DNA from: Bradyrhizobium viridifuturi
GTDB lineage: Bacteria; Pseudomonadota; Alphaproteobacteria; Rhizobiales; Xanthobacteraceae
Assembly (NCBI RefSeq): GCF_001238275.1
Contig: NZ_LGTB01000020.1
Location: forward strand, 1 to 64,000
Direction of reading: 5' to 3'
DNA length: 64,000 nt
In this document: piece after piece, positions 55,740 through 64,000 of the stretch
How the letters are laid out: each line of letters starts with the position of its first letter
How positions within the stretch are numbered: position 1 is the first letter of the stretch
Position numbers and translations under genes: made by a program
The notes under the pieces: generated by a model
The model's database searches: none
The model's input: only the letters and a program-made list of their open reading frames with translations
What the model was told of the DNA's origin: nothing

Positions 55740-56999
55740 TCAGGTGTAGCCCTTGCTCTTCTTCCACTCGGCTTCAAGTTCGAAGATGGTCTTCCAGTCA
55801 CCGGCCTTCACGTCCGGCACATAGGGCTCCTGCGGGATCGTGGTGCCCCAGCCGATCGCGTAGCCAACCAGCGTGCGATCGTCCGCACGCATGGTGACGG
55901 TACCATCGGCGCCAAACGGACACTTGATGGTGAGCCCGGTGAGGACTTCTGCGACCTTCTTGCCGTCGGTCGAGTTCGCCTTCTTGACGGCTTCGTTGAG
56001 GAACATGACCGCGGTCGCGTTCTGCCAGGACCAGTTGGTCGGGTACTCGTTGTACTTCGCCTTGTAGGCGTCGCCCCAGGCCGCATTCTCCGGTGTCGCC
56101 GGGAATGTCTTGATGTAACGGTCGCCGGAGTGGATACCCTTCGGCAGGTTCTTCACCACCGTGAGCGCGGTGTAGTCGGCCATGTTGACCGCGAACACCT
56201 CCATCTGGGTGAACAGCGCGTAGATGTTGGCCTGGTCGATATAGGATGTGAGATCGCCGCCCCACAGGCATGAATACAGCGCCTGCGGCTTGGCCTGCAG
56301 GATCTTGGTCACGACTTCGGTGTAGTCGGGCTGGAACAGCTTGGGCCAGGACTCGCTGATGATCTCGACATCAGGCGCGAACTTCTTCAGATAGAGGACG
56401 AACTCGCCGGTGGTGTCGCGGCCATAGGCGTAGTCGGGCGAACATGTCGCCCATTTTTTCAGGCCCTTGGTCTTGGCAATGCCTGCCGCGTAACCCGCAC
56501 CAACGATCGAGTCGTGGATGCCCTGCCGCACGCAACGGAAGGCATTTGGAATGTGCTGCTTCGGATCAGCCGTTAGCGACGACGCTTCCGAGCAGGTGTG
56601 GATGCAGAGCACGCCGAGATCGCGCGCCACCTCATGAACCGCGAAAGATCCCGACGACGCCTCGCCGTCGAGCAGCATCTCGCAGCCGTCGGTGTTGACG
56701 AGCTCGCGCGCGATACGCGCGGCTTCTTGCGGCTGCCCCTTGGAATCGCGGATCACCATCTCGATCTGCCGCCCTGCAAGGCCGCCGGCGGCATTGACCT
56801 TCTCGACTTCCAGCATCACCGCGTTGCGCGAGGATGTGCCGAGCTGCGCGACGCGACCCGACAGAATCGTCGGCATGCCGATCTTGATCGTCTTGGCCTG
56901 CGCGCGCGCCACCCATGGCGCAGCAAAGGTCACCGCACCGGCGCCCATCAGCGCAAGCGTCGAGCGCCGACTGACGCCCGGTTTCCGGGTCCTCGTCAT
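55740..56999 (-). CDS. Tat-exported ABC transporter substrate-binding protein (LivK type)
   Basis: This 419-residue type I periplasmic binding protein has a twin-arginine leader (SRRSTLALMGAGAVTFAAPW), the opening IKIGMPTILSGRVAQLG, and the VNAAGGLAGRQIEMVIRDSKG segment of the family. The ATG at 56999 follows GGGAGGGGAGT. It heads a minus-strand operon of importer plus CoA-pathway enzymes and faces the acyl-CoA ligase gene across a 170-bp divergent region. Confidence 0.9.
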   Translation of the reverse strand: MTRTRKPGVSRRSTLALMGAGAVTFAAPWVARAQAKTIKIGMPTILSGRVAQLGTSSRNAVMLEVEKVNAAGGLAGRQIEMVIRDSKGQPQEAARIARELVNTDGCEMLLDGEASSGSFAVHEVARDLGVLCIHTCSEASSLTADPKQHIPNAFRCVRQGIHDSIVGAGYAAGIAKTKGLKKWATCSPDYAYGRDTTGEFVLYLKKFAPDVEIISESWPKLFQPDYTEVVTKILQAKPQALYSCLWGGDLTSYIDQANIYALFTQMEVFAVNMADYTALTVVKNLPKGIHSGDRYIKTFPATPENAAWGDAYKAKYNEYPTNWSWQNATAVMFLNEAVKKANSTDGKKVAEVLTGLTIKCPFGADGTVTMRADDRTLVGYAIGWGTTIPQEPYVPDVKAGDWKTIFELEAEWKKSKGYT

Positions 57000-57104
57000 A
57001 CTCCCCTCCCTATCGGGTTTGCGTTCCCAAAATCCCTTGCGGAGATCGTTTCGTCTCCATGCCCGTGATGTTTTCAGAGCCAGGGGGGTGACGTCAAGCC
57101 AAAG

Positions 57105-57127
57105 ATGAATTACGACTCATAATTCAT
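57105..57127. promoter_or_regulatory. 23-bp palindrome in a divergent promoter region, candidate TetR operator
   Basis: Arms ATGAATTA (57105-57112) and TAATTCAT (57120-57127) flank a 7-base centre that contains GACTC, a GANTC methylation site. It lies 42 bp before the ligase ATG and 105 bp before the binding-protein ATG. The length and symmetry suit a TetR dimer; a TetR gene is second in the ligase operon. Confidence 0.6.
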
Positions 57128-57169
57128 TCAGGGAGAAAACGGCGCCAGAATTGGCCCGACGAGCGGCAA

Positions 57170-58666
57170 ATGATCAATCTTTCCAGCTTCATCGCATTTC
57201 ATGCCAGGCGGACGCCGGACCGCTGTGCGCTGAAATATCGCGGCGAGGACGTCTCGTACGCCGACTTTGACCTGCGGATCCGGCAAGTCGGCAGCTGGCT
57301 CGCGATGCGCCGGATTGCGCCCGGCGATGTCGTCGCCATCCTGATGAAGAACAGCACCGCTTTTCTCGAGTTGGTGTTCGCAACGAGCCATATCGGCGCG
57401 GTTTTCCTGCCGATCAACTATCGGCTGTCGGCCGACGAGGTCGGCTACATCATCGGCAATTCCGGCGCGCGGCTGCTGGTCGCCGATGATGAATTCGCCG
57501 CGATCGCAACGGGCGGCGCACCTGTGGTGCTGCTAGGTGAAGTCGCACAGTCGAGCGTCACCAATCTCGCGCCCGACATCGCGCCGGCACCGATCCATGT
57601 GCGGCAGCCACGCGATTTGATGCGGCTGATGTACACCTCGGGCACAACCGATCGTCCCAAGGGGGTGATGCTCACCTACGAGAACATCTACTGGAAATCC
57701 GCCGACCAGACGCTGGTGCTCGGATTGAACACGGACACCCGGCTGCTCGTGGTCGGCCCGCTCTACCATGTCGGCGCGCTCGATTTGCCCGGCATCGCCG
57801 TACTCTGGCACGGCGGCATGCTCTGCATTCACCGCAGCTTCGAACCTGAACCCGCGCTCGCCGCGATCGAGCGCGAGAAACTCAACGCGGCGTGGTTTGC
57901 GCCGGTCATGACAACGGCGCTCCTCACCTGCCCCAACCGCGAGCGCTACGATGTCTCCAGCCTGCGATGGGCGATCGGCGGTGGCGAGAAAACGCCGGAG
58001 CTGCGCATCCGTGCCTTCTCCGACTATTTCAGGAATGCGCGCTACATCGATGCCTACGGCCTCACCGAAAGCTGCGGCGGCGATACCTTCATGGACGCCG
58101 GTCGCGAGATCGAGAAGATCGGGTCGACCGGCCGCGCCATCGCCCATGTCGAGATCGAGATCCGCGACGACGCCGGCAAGCGCCTGCCCGCTGGCCAGGA
58201 TGGCGAGATCTGCCTGCGCGGGCCGAAGGTGACGCAGGGTTACTGGAAGGACCCCGAGAAGACCGCATCCGCTTTCTTCGGCGACTGGTTTCGCACCGGC
58301 GATATCGGCTATCTCGATGACGACGGCTTCCTCTATCTGACCGACCGCAAGAAGGACATGATTATCTCCGGCGGCGAGAACATCGCCTCCTCCGAGGTTG
58401 AGCGCGTCATCTACGAAATGCCCGGCGTGCGCGAGGTCGCAGTGATCGGCCTGCGGGACGACCGATGGGGCGAAAAGCCGGTCGCCGTCGTGGTGCTGGA
58501 CGGCGACGCAAAGCTCGATCTGCCCAACCTCACCAATTTCTGCCGCGCTCGGCTCGCCGGCTTCAAGGTGCCGCGGCAGCTGATCATCCGTGACAGCCTG
58601 CCGCGCAATCCATCCGGCAAAGTGCTCAAGCGCGTGCTCCGCGCCGAACTCGAGGCCTCCGCATGA
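57170..58666 (+). CDS. AMP-dependent acyl-CoA synthetase/ligase
   Basis: This 498-residue ANL-superfamily ligase has the P-loop MYTSGTTDRPKGVM, the adenine motif DAYGLTESCGGD, the hinge TGDIGYLDDDGFLYLTDRKKDMIISGGENI and the catalytic lysine in RNPSGKVLKR. It activates a carboxylic acid with ATP to the acyl-CoA. It is the first gene of a plus-strand operon with TetR, SDR and a flavin monooxygenase, so the acid probably arises from ketone or lactone cleavage. The stop overlaps the TetR start. Confidence 0.93.
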   Translation: MINLSSFIAFHARRTPDRCALKYRGEDVSYADFDLRIRQVGSWLAMRRIAPGDVVAILMKNSTAFLELVFATSHIGAVFLPINYRLSADEVGYIIGNSGARLLVADDEFAAIATGGAPVVLLGEVAQSSVTNLAPDIAPAPIHVRQPRDLMRLMYTSGTTDRPKGVMLTYENIYWKSADQTLVLGLNTDTRLLVVGPLYHVGALDLPGIAVLWHGGMLCIHRSFEPEPALAAIEREKLNAAWFAPVMTTALLTCPNRERYDVSSLRWAIGGGEKTPELRIRAFSDYFRNARYIDAYGLTESCGGDTFMDAGREIEKIGSTGRAIAHVEIEIRDDAGKRLPAGQDGEICLRGPKVTQGYWKDPEKTASAFFGDWFRTGDIGYLDDDGFLYLTDRKKDMIISGGENIASSEVERVIYEMPGVREVAVIGLRDDRWGEKPVAVVVLDGDAKLDLPNLTNFCRARLAGFKVPRQLIIRDSLPRNPSGKVLKRVLRAELEASA

Positions 58667-59307
58667 CACAAGCGACATCCTCCAAGGTGACAAAGCTCAA
58701 CCGGGTCGAGCGCAACGCCTGGACCAAGCAGAAGATCTTCGACGCCGCGACCAAGGTCGTCGGCAAATATGGCTATGCCGAAGCCTCGGTTGCCCGCATC
58801 ACCGAAGCCGCCGGCGTTGCGCAGGGTACCTTCTACAATCACTTCGAGAACCGCCAGGAGCTGCTCGACCAGCTGCTGCCGAAGATCGGCCTCGACATGG
58901 TCCGCTTCATCCATGCGCGCACCGGCACCGCCGACGAGGCCAGGCAGGAGATCGAGCGCTTCAGCGCGTTCTTCGACTTCATCCGCGAGGTGCCGGAATT
59001 CCTGCGAATTCTCAACGAGGCCGAGTTCTTCGCGCCGATCGGCTACCAGAAGCATTTCGACAACATCTCGAATGCGTATGTCCGGATCCTCCAGCGCGCG
59101 CGGGCGGCGGGCGCGACCGACAAATTCAGCGACGAGGAATTCGAGGCCATCGTCCAGGTCCTGATGGGCGCCCGCGGCTATCTCAGCCGCCGCTACTCCT
59201 ATTCCGAGCACGGCGTCACCGCGGTGCCCGACTATGTGATCACGGCTTACCAGAAGCTGGTCACCCGCGGCCTGTTCAATGCCGGCAACAAGGGAAGCAA
59301 GACATGA
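58663..59307 (+). CDS. TetR/AcrR-family transcriptional regulator
   Basis: This 214-residue protein has the TetR helix-turn-helix VARITEAAGVAQGTFYNHFENRQEL, followed by a helical ligand-binding domain. It is embedded between ligase and SDR genes with ATGA overlaps on both sides. A palindrome at 57105-57127 in the divergent promoter region is its likely operator. Acyl-CoA or the pathway substrate would be a sensible ligand. Confidence 0.92.
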   Translation: MTQATSSKVTKLNRVERNAWTKQKIFDAATKVVGKYGYAEASVARITEAAGVAQGTFYNHFENRQELLDQLLPKIGLDMVRFIHARTGTADEARQEIERFSAFFDFIREVPEFLRILNEAEFFAPIGYQKHFDNISNAYVRILQRARAAGATDKFSDEEFEAIVQVLMGARGYLSRRYSYSEHGVTAVPDYVITAYQKLVTRGLFNAGNKGSKT

Positions 59308-60077
59308 GCGCTGACGGCACCATCCTCGTCACCGGCGGCAGCCGAGGCATCGGCGCTGCAACCGCAACACTGCTTGCCGATCAGGGCCATCGCGTCGTCG
59401 TCGTCGACATCGCGCCGGAACCGCTAGTCGGCACGAACGTCATCCTTTGGCCGGCACCGTTCGACGTCGCGAGCGAGAGCGCCGTGGTCGCGGGCATTGC
59501 GGATATCGAGCAGGCCCACGGCCCGATCACCGGTCTCGTCAACGCGGCCGGCGTATTCGGCAAGATGCACACGATCGACCGGGTGCGGATGGAGCAATGG
59601 GACCGCGAGGTCAATATCGACCTGCGCGGCACCTTCCTGGTTGCGCGCAGCGTCGGCATCGGGATGGCGAAACGGCGGCATGGCGCGATCGTCAATGTCG
59701 CTTCGGTGGCCGGCATGACGTCGGGTCCGATCCACGCCTACACCGCGGCGAAGGCCGGCGTCATCCAGATCACCCAGACGCTTGCCGCGGAATGGGGCCG
59801 GACCGGCGTCCGCGTCAACGCGGTGTCTCCCGGCTTCACCCGCACGGCGGCACTCGAAGCCGGTATTGCATCCGGCGCCCTGAACAGGGAGCTGCTGGCC
59901 CACCCGACTGCGATGAACCGGCTGGTCGAGCCGATGGAAGTGGCGCAGGCGATCGCCTGGCTGCTCTCGCCGCAGAGCAGCGGCGTGACCGGCATCAACC
60001 TGCCGGTCGATGCCGGCTACATCGCGGGCACCACGTGGGCCGCCTATGGCGGCCTGCCGGAAGCACCACGCAGCTGA
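59304..60077 (+). CDS. Short-chain dehydrogenase/reductase (SDR)
   Basis: This is a 257-residue classical SDR from the ATG at 59304. It has cofactor motif TGGSRGIG, NAAG, the catalytic Ser-Tyr-Lys as NVASVAGMTSGPIHAYTAAK, and VNAVSPGFTRT. VDIAPEP after strand 2 favours NAD(H). It probably oxidises an alcohol to the ketone used by the adjacent Baeyer-Villiger-type monooxygenase. Confidence 0.93.
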   Translation: MSADGTILVTGGSRGIGAATATLLADQGHRVVVVDIAPEPLVGTNVILWPAPFDVASESAVVAGIADIEQAHGPITGLVNAAGVFGKMHTIDRVRMEQWDREVNIDLRGTFLVARSVGIGMAKRRHGAIVNVASVAGMTSGPIHAYTAAKAGVIQITQTLAAEWGRTGVRVNAVSPGFTRTAALEAGIASGALNRELLAHPTAMNRLVEPMEVAQAIAWLLSPQSSGVTGINLPVDAGYIAGTTWAAYGGLPEAPRS

Positions 60078-60086
60078 GGACAATTC

Positions 60087-61996
60087 ATGAATATCGAGCT
60101 TCCGCGCCAACATCTCGATCTGTCCTCCGCCATCGCCGAGGGCGACATCCGCGTGCTGCTGATGGTGCTGGTGCACATGACCGGCGAGGAGAAGTGGCTC
60201 GAGCCGCCCTACAAGCCGAAGCGCGATGTCCGCCTGATCCCCGATCCGGACGCCGGCGTGCCGAAGCCGATCCAGGACGAGATCCGCGCTGCTGTCCTTA
60301 ACTTGTTCGCCGACGGCACGCCGAAGCCCGTCATCACCGATCCCGGCGATGAGCTGATGCTGCGGATGATGCGCGCGACTCTCGGCGAGAACGTCGCGCC
60401 GGAATATGCACCGTTGATGCGCGAGGAAATGGGTTTCGTTCCCCGCGATGCCCGCTGGCGCACACGTCCCGCTGACGAGAGGCTGGCTCAGCAACATATG
60501 CTGATCGTCGGCGCCGGAGTCTGCGCAATCGCGCTCGGCGTTGCGCTCGGACGGCTCGGCATTCCCTACACCATCGTCGAGAAGCAGGACGAGATCGGCG
60601 GCACCTGGTATGTCAACCGTTATCCCGGCTGCGGCGTCGATACGCCGAACCACTCCTACTCGTTCTCGTTTGGCGCCCGCAATCCGTGGACGCGCTACTT
60701 CGCTCAGCGCCAGGAATTGCTGGACTATCTGCTCAAGGTCGTGCGCGAGCACGACATCCGCAGACACGTCCGTCTCTCGACCGAGCTGGTCGCCTCGCAC
60801 TGGGACGAAGCCAAGCGGCGCTGGATCTCGACGCTCAGAACCGCGCACGGCGACGAGACCTTCGAGTCCACCGCGCTGGTCAGCGCGATCGGGCAACTCA
60901 ATGATCCCCTGCCCGCCCGCTTCGACGGCGACGAGGATTTCAAGGGCCTCAAGGTCCATTCGGCGCTGTGGTCCGACGACATCAAGCTCGATGGCAAGCA
61001 TGTCGCCGTGATCGGCACCGGTGCCACCGCGATGCAGCTGGTGCCGTCGATCGCCGATCGCGTCGCCTCGGTCACCGTATACCAGCGCACCGCGCAGTGG
61101 GCGCGGCCGGTGAAAGGCTATTCCGATTCGATCACCGAAGGCGCGCGGTGGCTGCTGGCGCATCTGCCGTTCTATGTGCAGTGGTATCGCTTCAACATGT
61201 TCTGGCGCTACGGCGACGGGCTGCTGCCGTTCCTGCGCAAGGATCCGGCCTGGCCGCACCCCGAACGCGCTGTCAACAAGGGTAATGACCGCCACCGCGA
61301 GGAGCTCGCCGACTTCATCCTCTCCGAACTGAAGGACCGCCCGGACCTGATCGAGAAGTGCATGCCGACCTATCCGCCCTACGGCAAGCGTATCCTGCTC
61401 GACAACAACTGGTTCAAGACGCTGACCAGGCCGAATGTCGAGCTGGTCACCGACAAGATCGACCACTTCGCAACCGACGGAATTGTCACCGCCGACGGCA
61501 CATCGCGGCAACACGACATCATCGTGATCTCGACCGGCTTCAAGGTCTCCGAGATGGCAGCACGTCTCAACATCACCGGGCGCGAAGGCAAGAACCTCAA
61601 GCAGGTCTGGGGAAACGACAATCCGACCGCCTATCTCGGCCTCACCGTGCCTGACTTCCCCAACTTGTTTCTGATGCTCGGCCCGAACTCGGGACCCGCG
61701 CATGGCGGCAGCGTGATCTTCCAGTCGGAATGCCAGAGCCGCTACATTTCGGCCTGCCTGGTTGAGATGATCGAGAACAACATCGCGGCGATCGACGTCG
61801 ACCCCGCCGCGCATGACGAATACATCCGCAACGTCGATGCGGAGCATGAGCAGCTGATCTGGACGCATCCGGGCATGACGACTTACTACCGCAACAGCCG
61901 CGGCCGTGTGTTCTCGGCAATGCGTGGCGGTTCGTCGACTACTGGAAGATGACGCACGATCCCGACTTCACGCAGTATCGAAGGACCAGGGCGTGA
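60087..61996 (+). CDS. Flavin-containing Baeyer-Villiger-type monooxygenase, C-terminal frameshift
   Basis: The ATG at 60087 follows GAGGA. After a ~130-residue N-terminal extension come the FAD Rossmann motif LIVGAGVCAIALGVALGRLG, EIGGTWYVNRYPGCGVDTPN, the BVMO-type fingerprint FKGLKVHSALW (followed by S rather than P or D), and the NADPH motif VIGTGATAMQLVP. The frame breaks near 61923; one added C (atgcgtgg to atgccgtgg) changes the end from MRGGSSTTGR to MPWRFVDYWKMTHDPDFTQY and moves the stop to 61996, for 636 residues. It oxidises a ketone to an ester or lactone. The N-terminal extension is typical of larger BVMOs. Confidence 0.85.
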
Positions 61997-62513
61997 CAGG
62001 AAGGCTGACCTGAATTCCCTTGTTCGTTAACTTGACAGCAGGCCATAACTGCCGCAGCATTTCGATGACTGCACCTGTTGGGGTGCTGGAGCGCCTGCTC
62101 CTCGCGTCGCAGGAATTGTCGGACGATTATGGGATCGGCCGCCAGGCAGCAGAAGCGGACAGATGTCCGTCGGCCCACCCTTGGAGAGGAGCATGACGCC
62201 ACCGGCGCAAGCCAGCGACCTTGCTCAGCGGCAAGGTCTCGGTGCACGTTGAGGCGATAGCAGCTGCTAGCCGCGTGCGCTGCCGACAATCTGAACATAT
62301 CCGCAGGACGAGAGCGCAAAGGCCAAGCGCTTTTGGATCCCGAAACACCACTGGTCTATACCAGATATCCTTCGCTAAAACGAAGTAGCAGGGCCCCGCG
62401 ATGCTTGAATGCACCGGGGCCCATTCGCTTGCGCGCCGTCTCCCCTTCATCACGCCGCATTGTGTCGCCGCTCGGGATCGGGAACAATCGTCCTGACGGG
62501 ATCAGGAGCGATC
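61997..62513. other. Intergenic region with a GC-rich hairpin
   Basis: 517 bp with no supported gene. Arms GGGCCCCG (62391-62398) and CGGGGCCC (62415-62422) form a perfect 8-bp hairpin without a T-tract. Nothing else recognised. Confidence 0.55.
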
Positions 62514-63143
62514 ATGGAAAAGCCGCGGGTGCGCGTCTACACCGACTACAAATCTCCCTACGCCTATGTCGCCAACAAGCGGCTGTTCGAACTCGAGGAG
62601 ACCTTCGGCGTCGAACTGGAATGGCTGCCCTACACGTTGCGCATCCCTGAATTCATGGGCACGGTCGAAGGGCGCACGCCGCATTTCTGGCGCAAGGTGC
62701 GCTACTCCTACATGGATGCGCGGCGGTTCGCCAACGCGCAGGGACTGACCATGAAGGGCCCGCGCCGGATCTACGATGCCTTCTATTCAAGCGCTGGGAT
62801 GCTGTTCGCGCAGCGCCATGGGCTGTTCCGGCCCTATCATGACACGGTCTTCCGGAAGTTCTGGAACCACGAGCTGGAGATCGACGAGTTGTCGGAGATT
62901 GCCGGCGTGATTGCCGCTATCGGCGGATCTACCGACGCGTTCGAGGCCTATGTCAACGGCCCTGCCCGCGCCGAGCACGATCGCATCATCGACGAAGCCG
63001 AAGCGCTCGGCGTGTTCGGGGTTCCCAGCATGGTGTTCAACGGGGAACTGTTCTGGGGTGGGGACCGCATCGACCTGCTGGTCGAACGGATCAGAAATCC
63101 CGAATCGATCGCGCTCGCACTCGGGAGCAGACATCGGAGCTAA
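62514..63143 (+). CDS. DsbA-family/2-hydroxychromene-2-carboxylate isomerase-like protein
   Basis: This is a 209-residue protein from the ATG at 62514, after AGGAG. The thioredoxin-fold start VYTDYKSPYAYVANKRLFEL, in which SPY replaces the redox CxxC, and the C-terminal GVFGVPSMVFNGELFWGGDR are typical of HCCA isomerase/GST-kappa relatives in the DsbA superfamily. With no CxxC it is not a disulfide oxidase; a glutathione-dependent isomerase is likelier. A GST gene is convergent next to it. Confidence 0.87.
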   Translation: MEKPRVRVYTDYKSPYAYVANKRLFELEETFGVELEWLPYTLRIPEFMGTVEGRTPHFWRKVRYSYMDARRFANAQGLTMKGPRRIYDAFYSSAGMLFAQRHGLFRPYHDTVFRKFWNHELEIDELSEIAGVIAAIGGSTDAFEAYVNGPARAEHDRIIDEAEALGVFGVPSMVFNGELFWGGDRIDLLVERIRNPESIALALGSRHRS

Positions 63144-63182
63144 GCTCACGCCATTTTGAACCTGCTTGCCGTCCGCGATCGA

Positions 63183-64000
63183 TCAGCCTCCATCCAGGAT
63201 GGCCCAGCATCCGGTGCGTTCCAGCATCGGCTTCAACGCAGCGCGATCGCCGGCATCGAGCGCGACGAACTTCTCGCGCAACTGCTGCAGGCACTTCACC
63301 TGATATTTGAACGGCGCCAGCGCATAGGGCAGTCCCCAGACCTTGATCTCGAGGCGCTCAAGGCCCTTCGCGAATGCATCCGCATTGGCAGCGAGGAATG
63401 GTAGATAGAGCTCGCCCGCGATCCGCAGCAACGCTTCAGCGAACCCGCCAAGCGCCTGCTCACGCGGATACCAGCTGCCATCGACACCGGACGCGTCGTC
63501 GAGCCGCCGCACCCAGTGATCGGTGAACGGCGCGCGCTCGCGCATGATCCGCATCGGGGTAGGGTCGGTCGCCATCTCGCTGAGTTGTCCGAACCAGGCA
63601 AAGTCGGCCAGCGACGGCCGGCTGCCGAACAGATAGTTCGTCATGCCGACATGCGGCTCGAATGCTGCCAGCGTCCGCCGATAGCTCTCCTCGAGCAGGG
63701 GCCGGTTCTCGTCGGTCGCACCGAGAATGACCATGCGCGAGATCTGGCGCTTCCGGAACTCCTCGATCTCCTCGCGGCTGCCGGTCTCGGCTTCCGACGT
63801 CGACCATTCCTCACCGGCCCAGCGCGAGACGTAGGCCTGGTCTTCCGGGTCCCACCAGCGAAAGAGAAACAGCGGCTTCACCGCCCATTCGTCGGCGAGG
63901 TCCTCGAGCAGATCGCAGACGAATGCGACCGCCTTGTCCTTTGGGATCACAGAGCGTTCCTGATGGCGCGCTTCCAGATCATAAGCGAGCGTGGTGGTCT
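63183..64000 (-). CDS. Glutathione S-transferase-family protein, partial (5' end beyond window)
   Basis: The reading frame is open to the end of the window, so the start lies beyond 64000. The visible ~270 residues include the GST C-terminal helical domain: FEPHVGMTNYLFGSRPSLADFAWFGQLSEM, where the SLADF motif is the N-capping box, and a further C-terminal extension ending CWAILDGG. The thioredoxin-like N-terminal domain with the glutathione site is outside or only partly inside the window, so the catalytic residue cannot be judged. Confidence 0.85.
   Translation of the reverse strand, partial: TTTLAYDLEARHQERSVIPKDKAVAFVCDLLEDLADEWAVKPLFLFRWWDPEDQAYVSRWAGEEWSTSEAETGSREEIEEFRKRQISRMVILGATDENRPLLEESYRRTLAAFEPHVGMTNYLFGSRPSLADFAWFGQLSEMATDPTPMRIMRERAPFTDHWVRRLDDASGVDGSWYPREQALGGFAEALLRIAGELYLPFLAANADAFAKGLERLEIKVWGLPYALAPFKYQVKCLQQLREKFVALDAGDRAALKPMLERTGCWAILDGG

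Noticed and set aside
59424-61868. Very long minus-strand open frame antisense to the SDR and monooxygenase genes
   Set aside because: It is a shadow of GC-rich plus-strand genes: it has no ribosome site and no recognisable domain, and it has an Arg/His/Asp-rich composition typical of antisense frames.
62391-62422. Rho-independent terminator after the monooxygenase operon
   Set aside because: The hairpin is strong but lies about 400 bp past the stop and has no T-tract.

Overview
The window is GC-rich, gene-dense alphaproteobacterial chromosome and looks like Bradyrhizobium or a close relative. Supporting signs are two Liv-type ABC importers, TRAP and Bug-type uptake systems, three class III CoA-transferases, a GcrA-family regulator, a phasin, an OpgC-type acyltransferase and many tiny Rhizobiales-type hypothetical genes. 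I see no rRNA, no convincing tRNA, no insertion sequence, no CRISPR array and no conjugation genes. It reads as metabolic and transport chromosome with one repeat-rich intergenic stretch near 22.4-23.9 kb.

Layout. 1-2.7 kb: tail of a Bug/TctC binding protein, a Tat-exported amidohydrolase, a small membrane protein and a Crp/Fnr regulator. 3.0-7.55 kb (minus): a complete polyamine/phosphonate-type ABC importer with a metallophosphoesterase at its end, divergent from a zinc alcohol dehydrogenase (7.7-8.9 kb). 8.9-22.1 kb: an apparent catabolic island with a Liv-type importer, a three-subunit molybdenum hydroxylase, a luciferase-like monooxygenase, a PuuE-like cyclic amidase/deacetylase, a TetR regulator and a two-component flavin monooxygenase. 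A 14-bp motif is shared by the two main promoter regions. 22.3-25.9 kb: a three-gene micro-operon, two 421-bp-spaced repeats that each carry a promoter-terminator unit, then small genes and a phasin. 26-31.5 kb: an FMN 2-hydroxyacid dehydrogenase and a GlxA/AraC regulator divergent from an acetyltransferase-MFS-YqcI/YcgG-cupin operon. 31.5-36.8 kb: small genes, a CoA-transferase, a GFA protein, and a GcrA-like gene divergent from a LexA/CI-like S24 repressor with four matching operator-like sites. 37-43.5 kb: OpgC, a GH3 glycosidase, and a DUF4173-response regulator-histidine kinase operon. 43.7-48.9 kb: a TRAP importer with a second binding protein and a CoA-transferase. 48.9-57 kb (minus): a second Liv importer run together with CoA-transferase, enoyl-CoA hydratase, MaoC hydratase and HpcH/HpaI lyase. 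57.2-62 kb (plus): acyl-CoA ligase, TetR, SDR and Baeyer-Villiger-type monooxygenase. 62.5-64 kb: a DsbA/HCCA-isomerase-like protein and a GST.

How the genes work together. Several blocks pair an importer with its own catabolic enzymes and a local regulator. The cleanest are the Liv/Mo-hydroxylase/flavin-monooxygenase island, which suggests oxidation and ring opening of a cyclic, possibly N-heterocyclic, compound, and the Liv/CoA operon divergent from ligase-TetR-SDR-BVMO, with a palindrome in the shared intergenic region.

A caveat on quality. Eleven genes are each broken by apparent loss of one base (two losses in one gene, twelve in all). Nearly every site can be repaired by lengthening a short homopolymer by one base, and the repaired proteins are complete, so I suspect sequencing or consensus errors more than real decay. 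I give these genes their full repaired extents.
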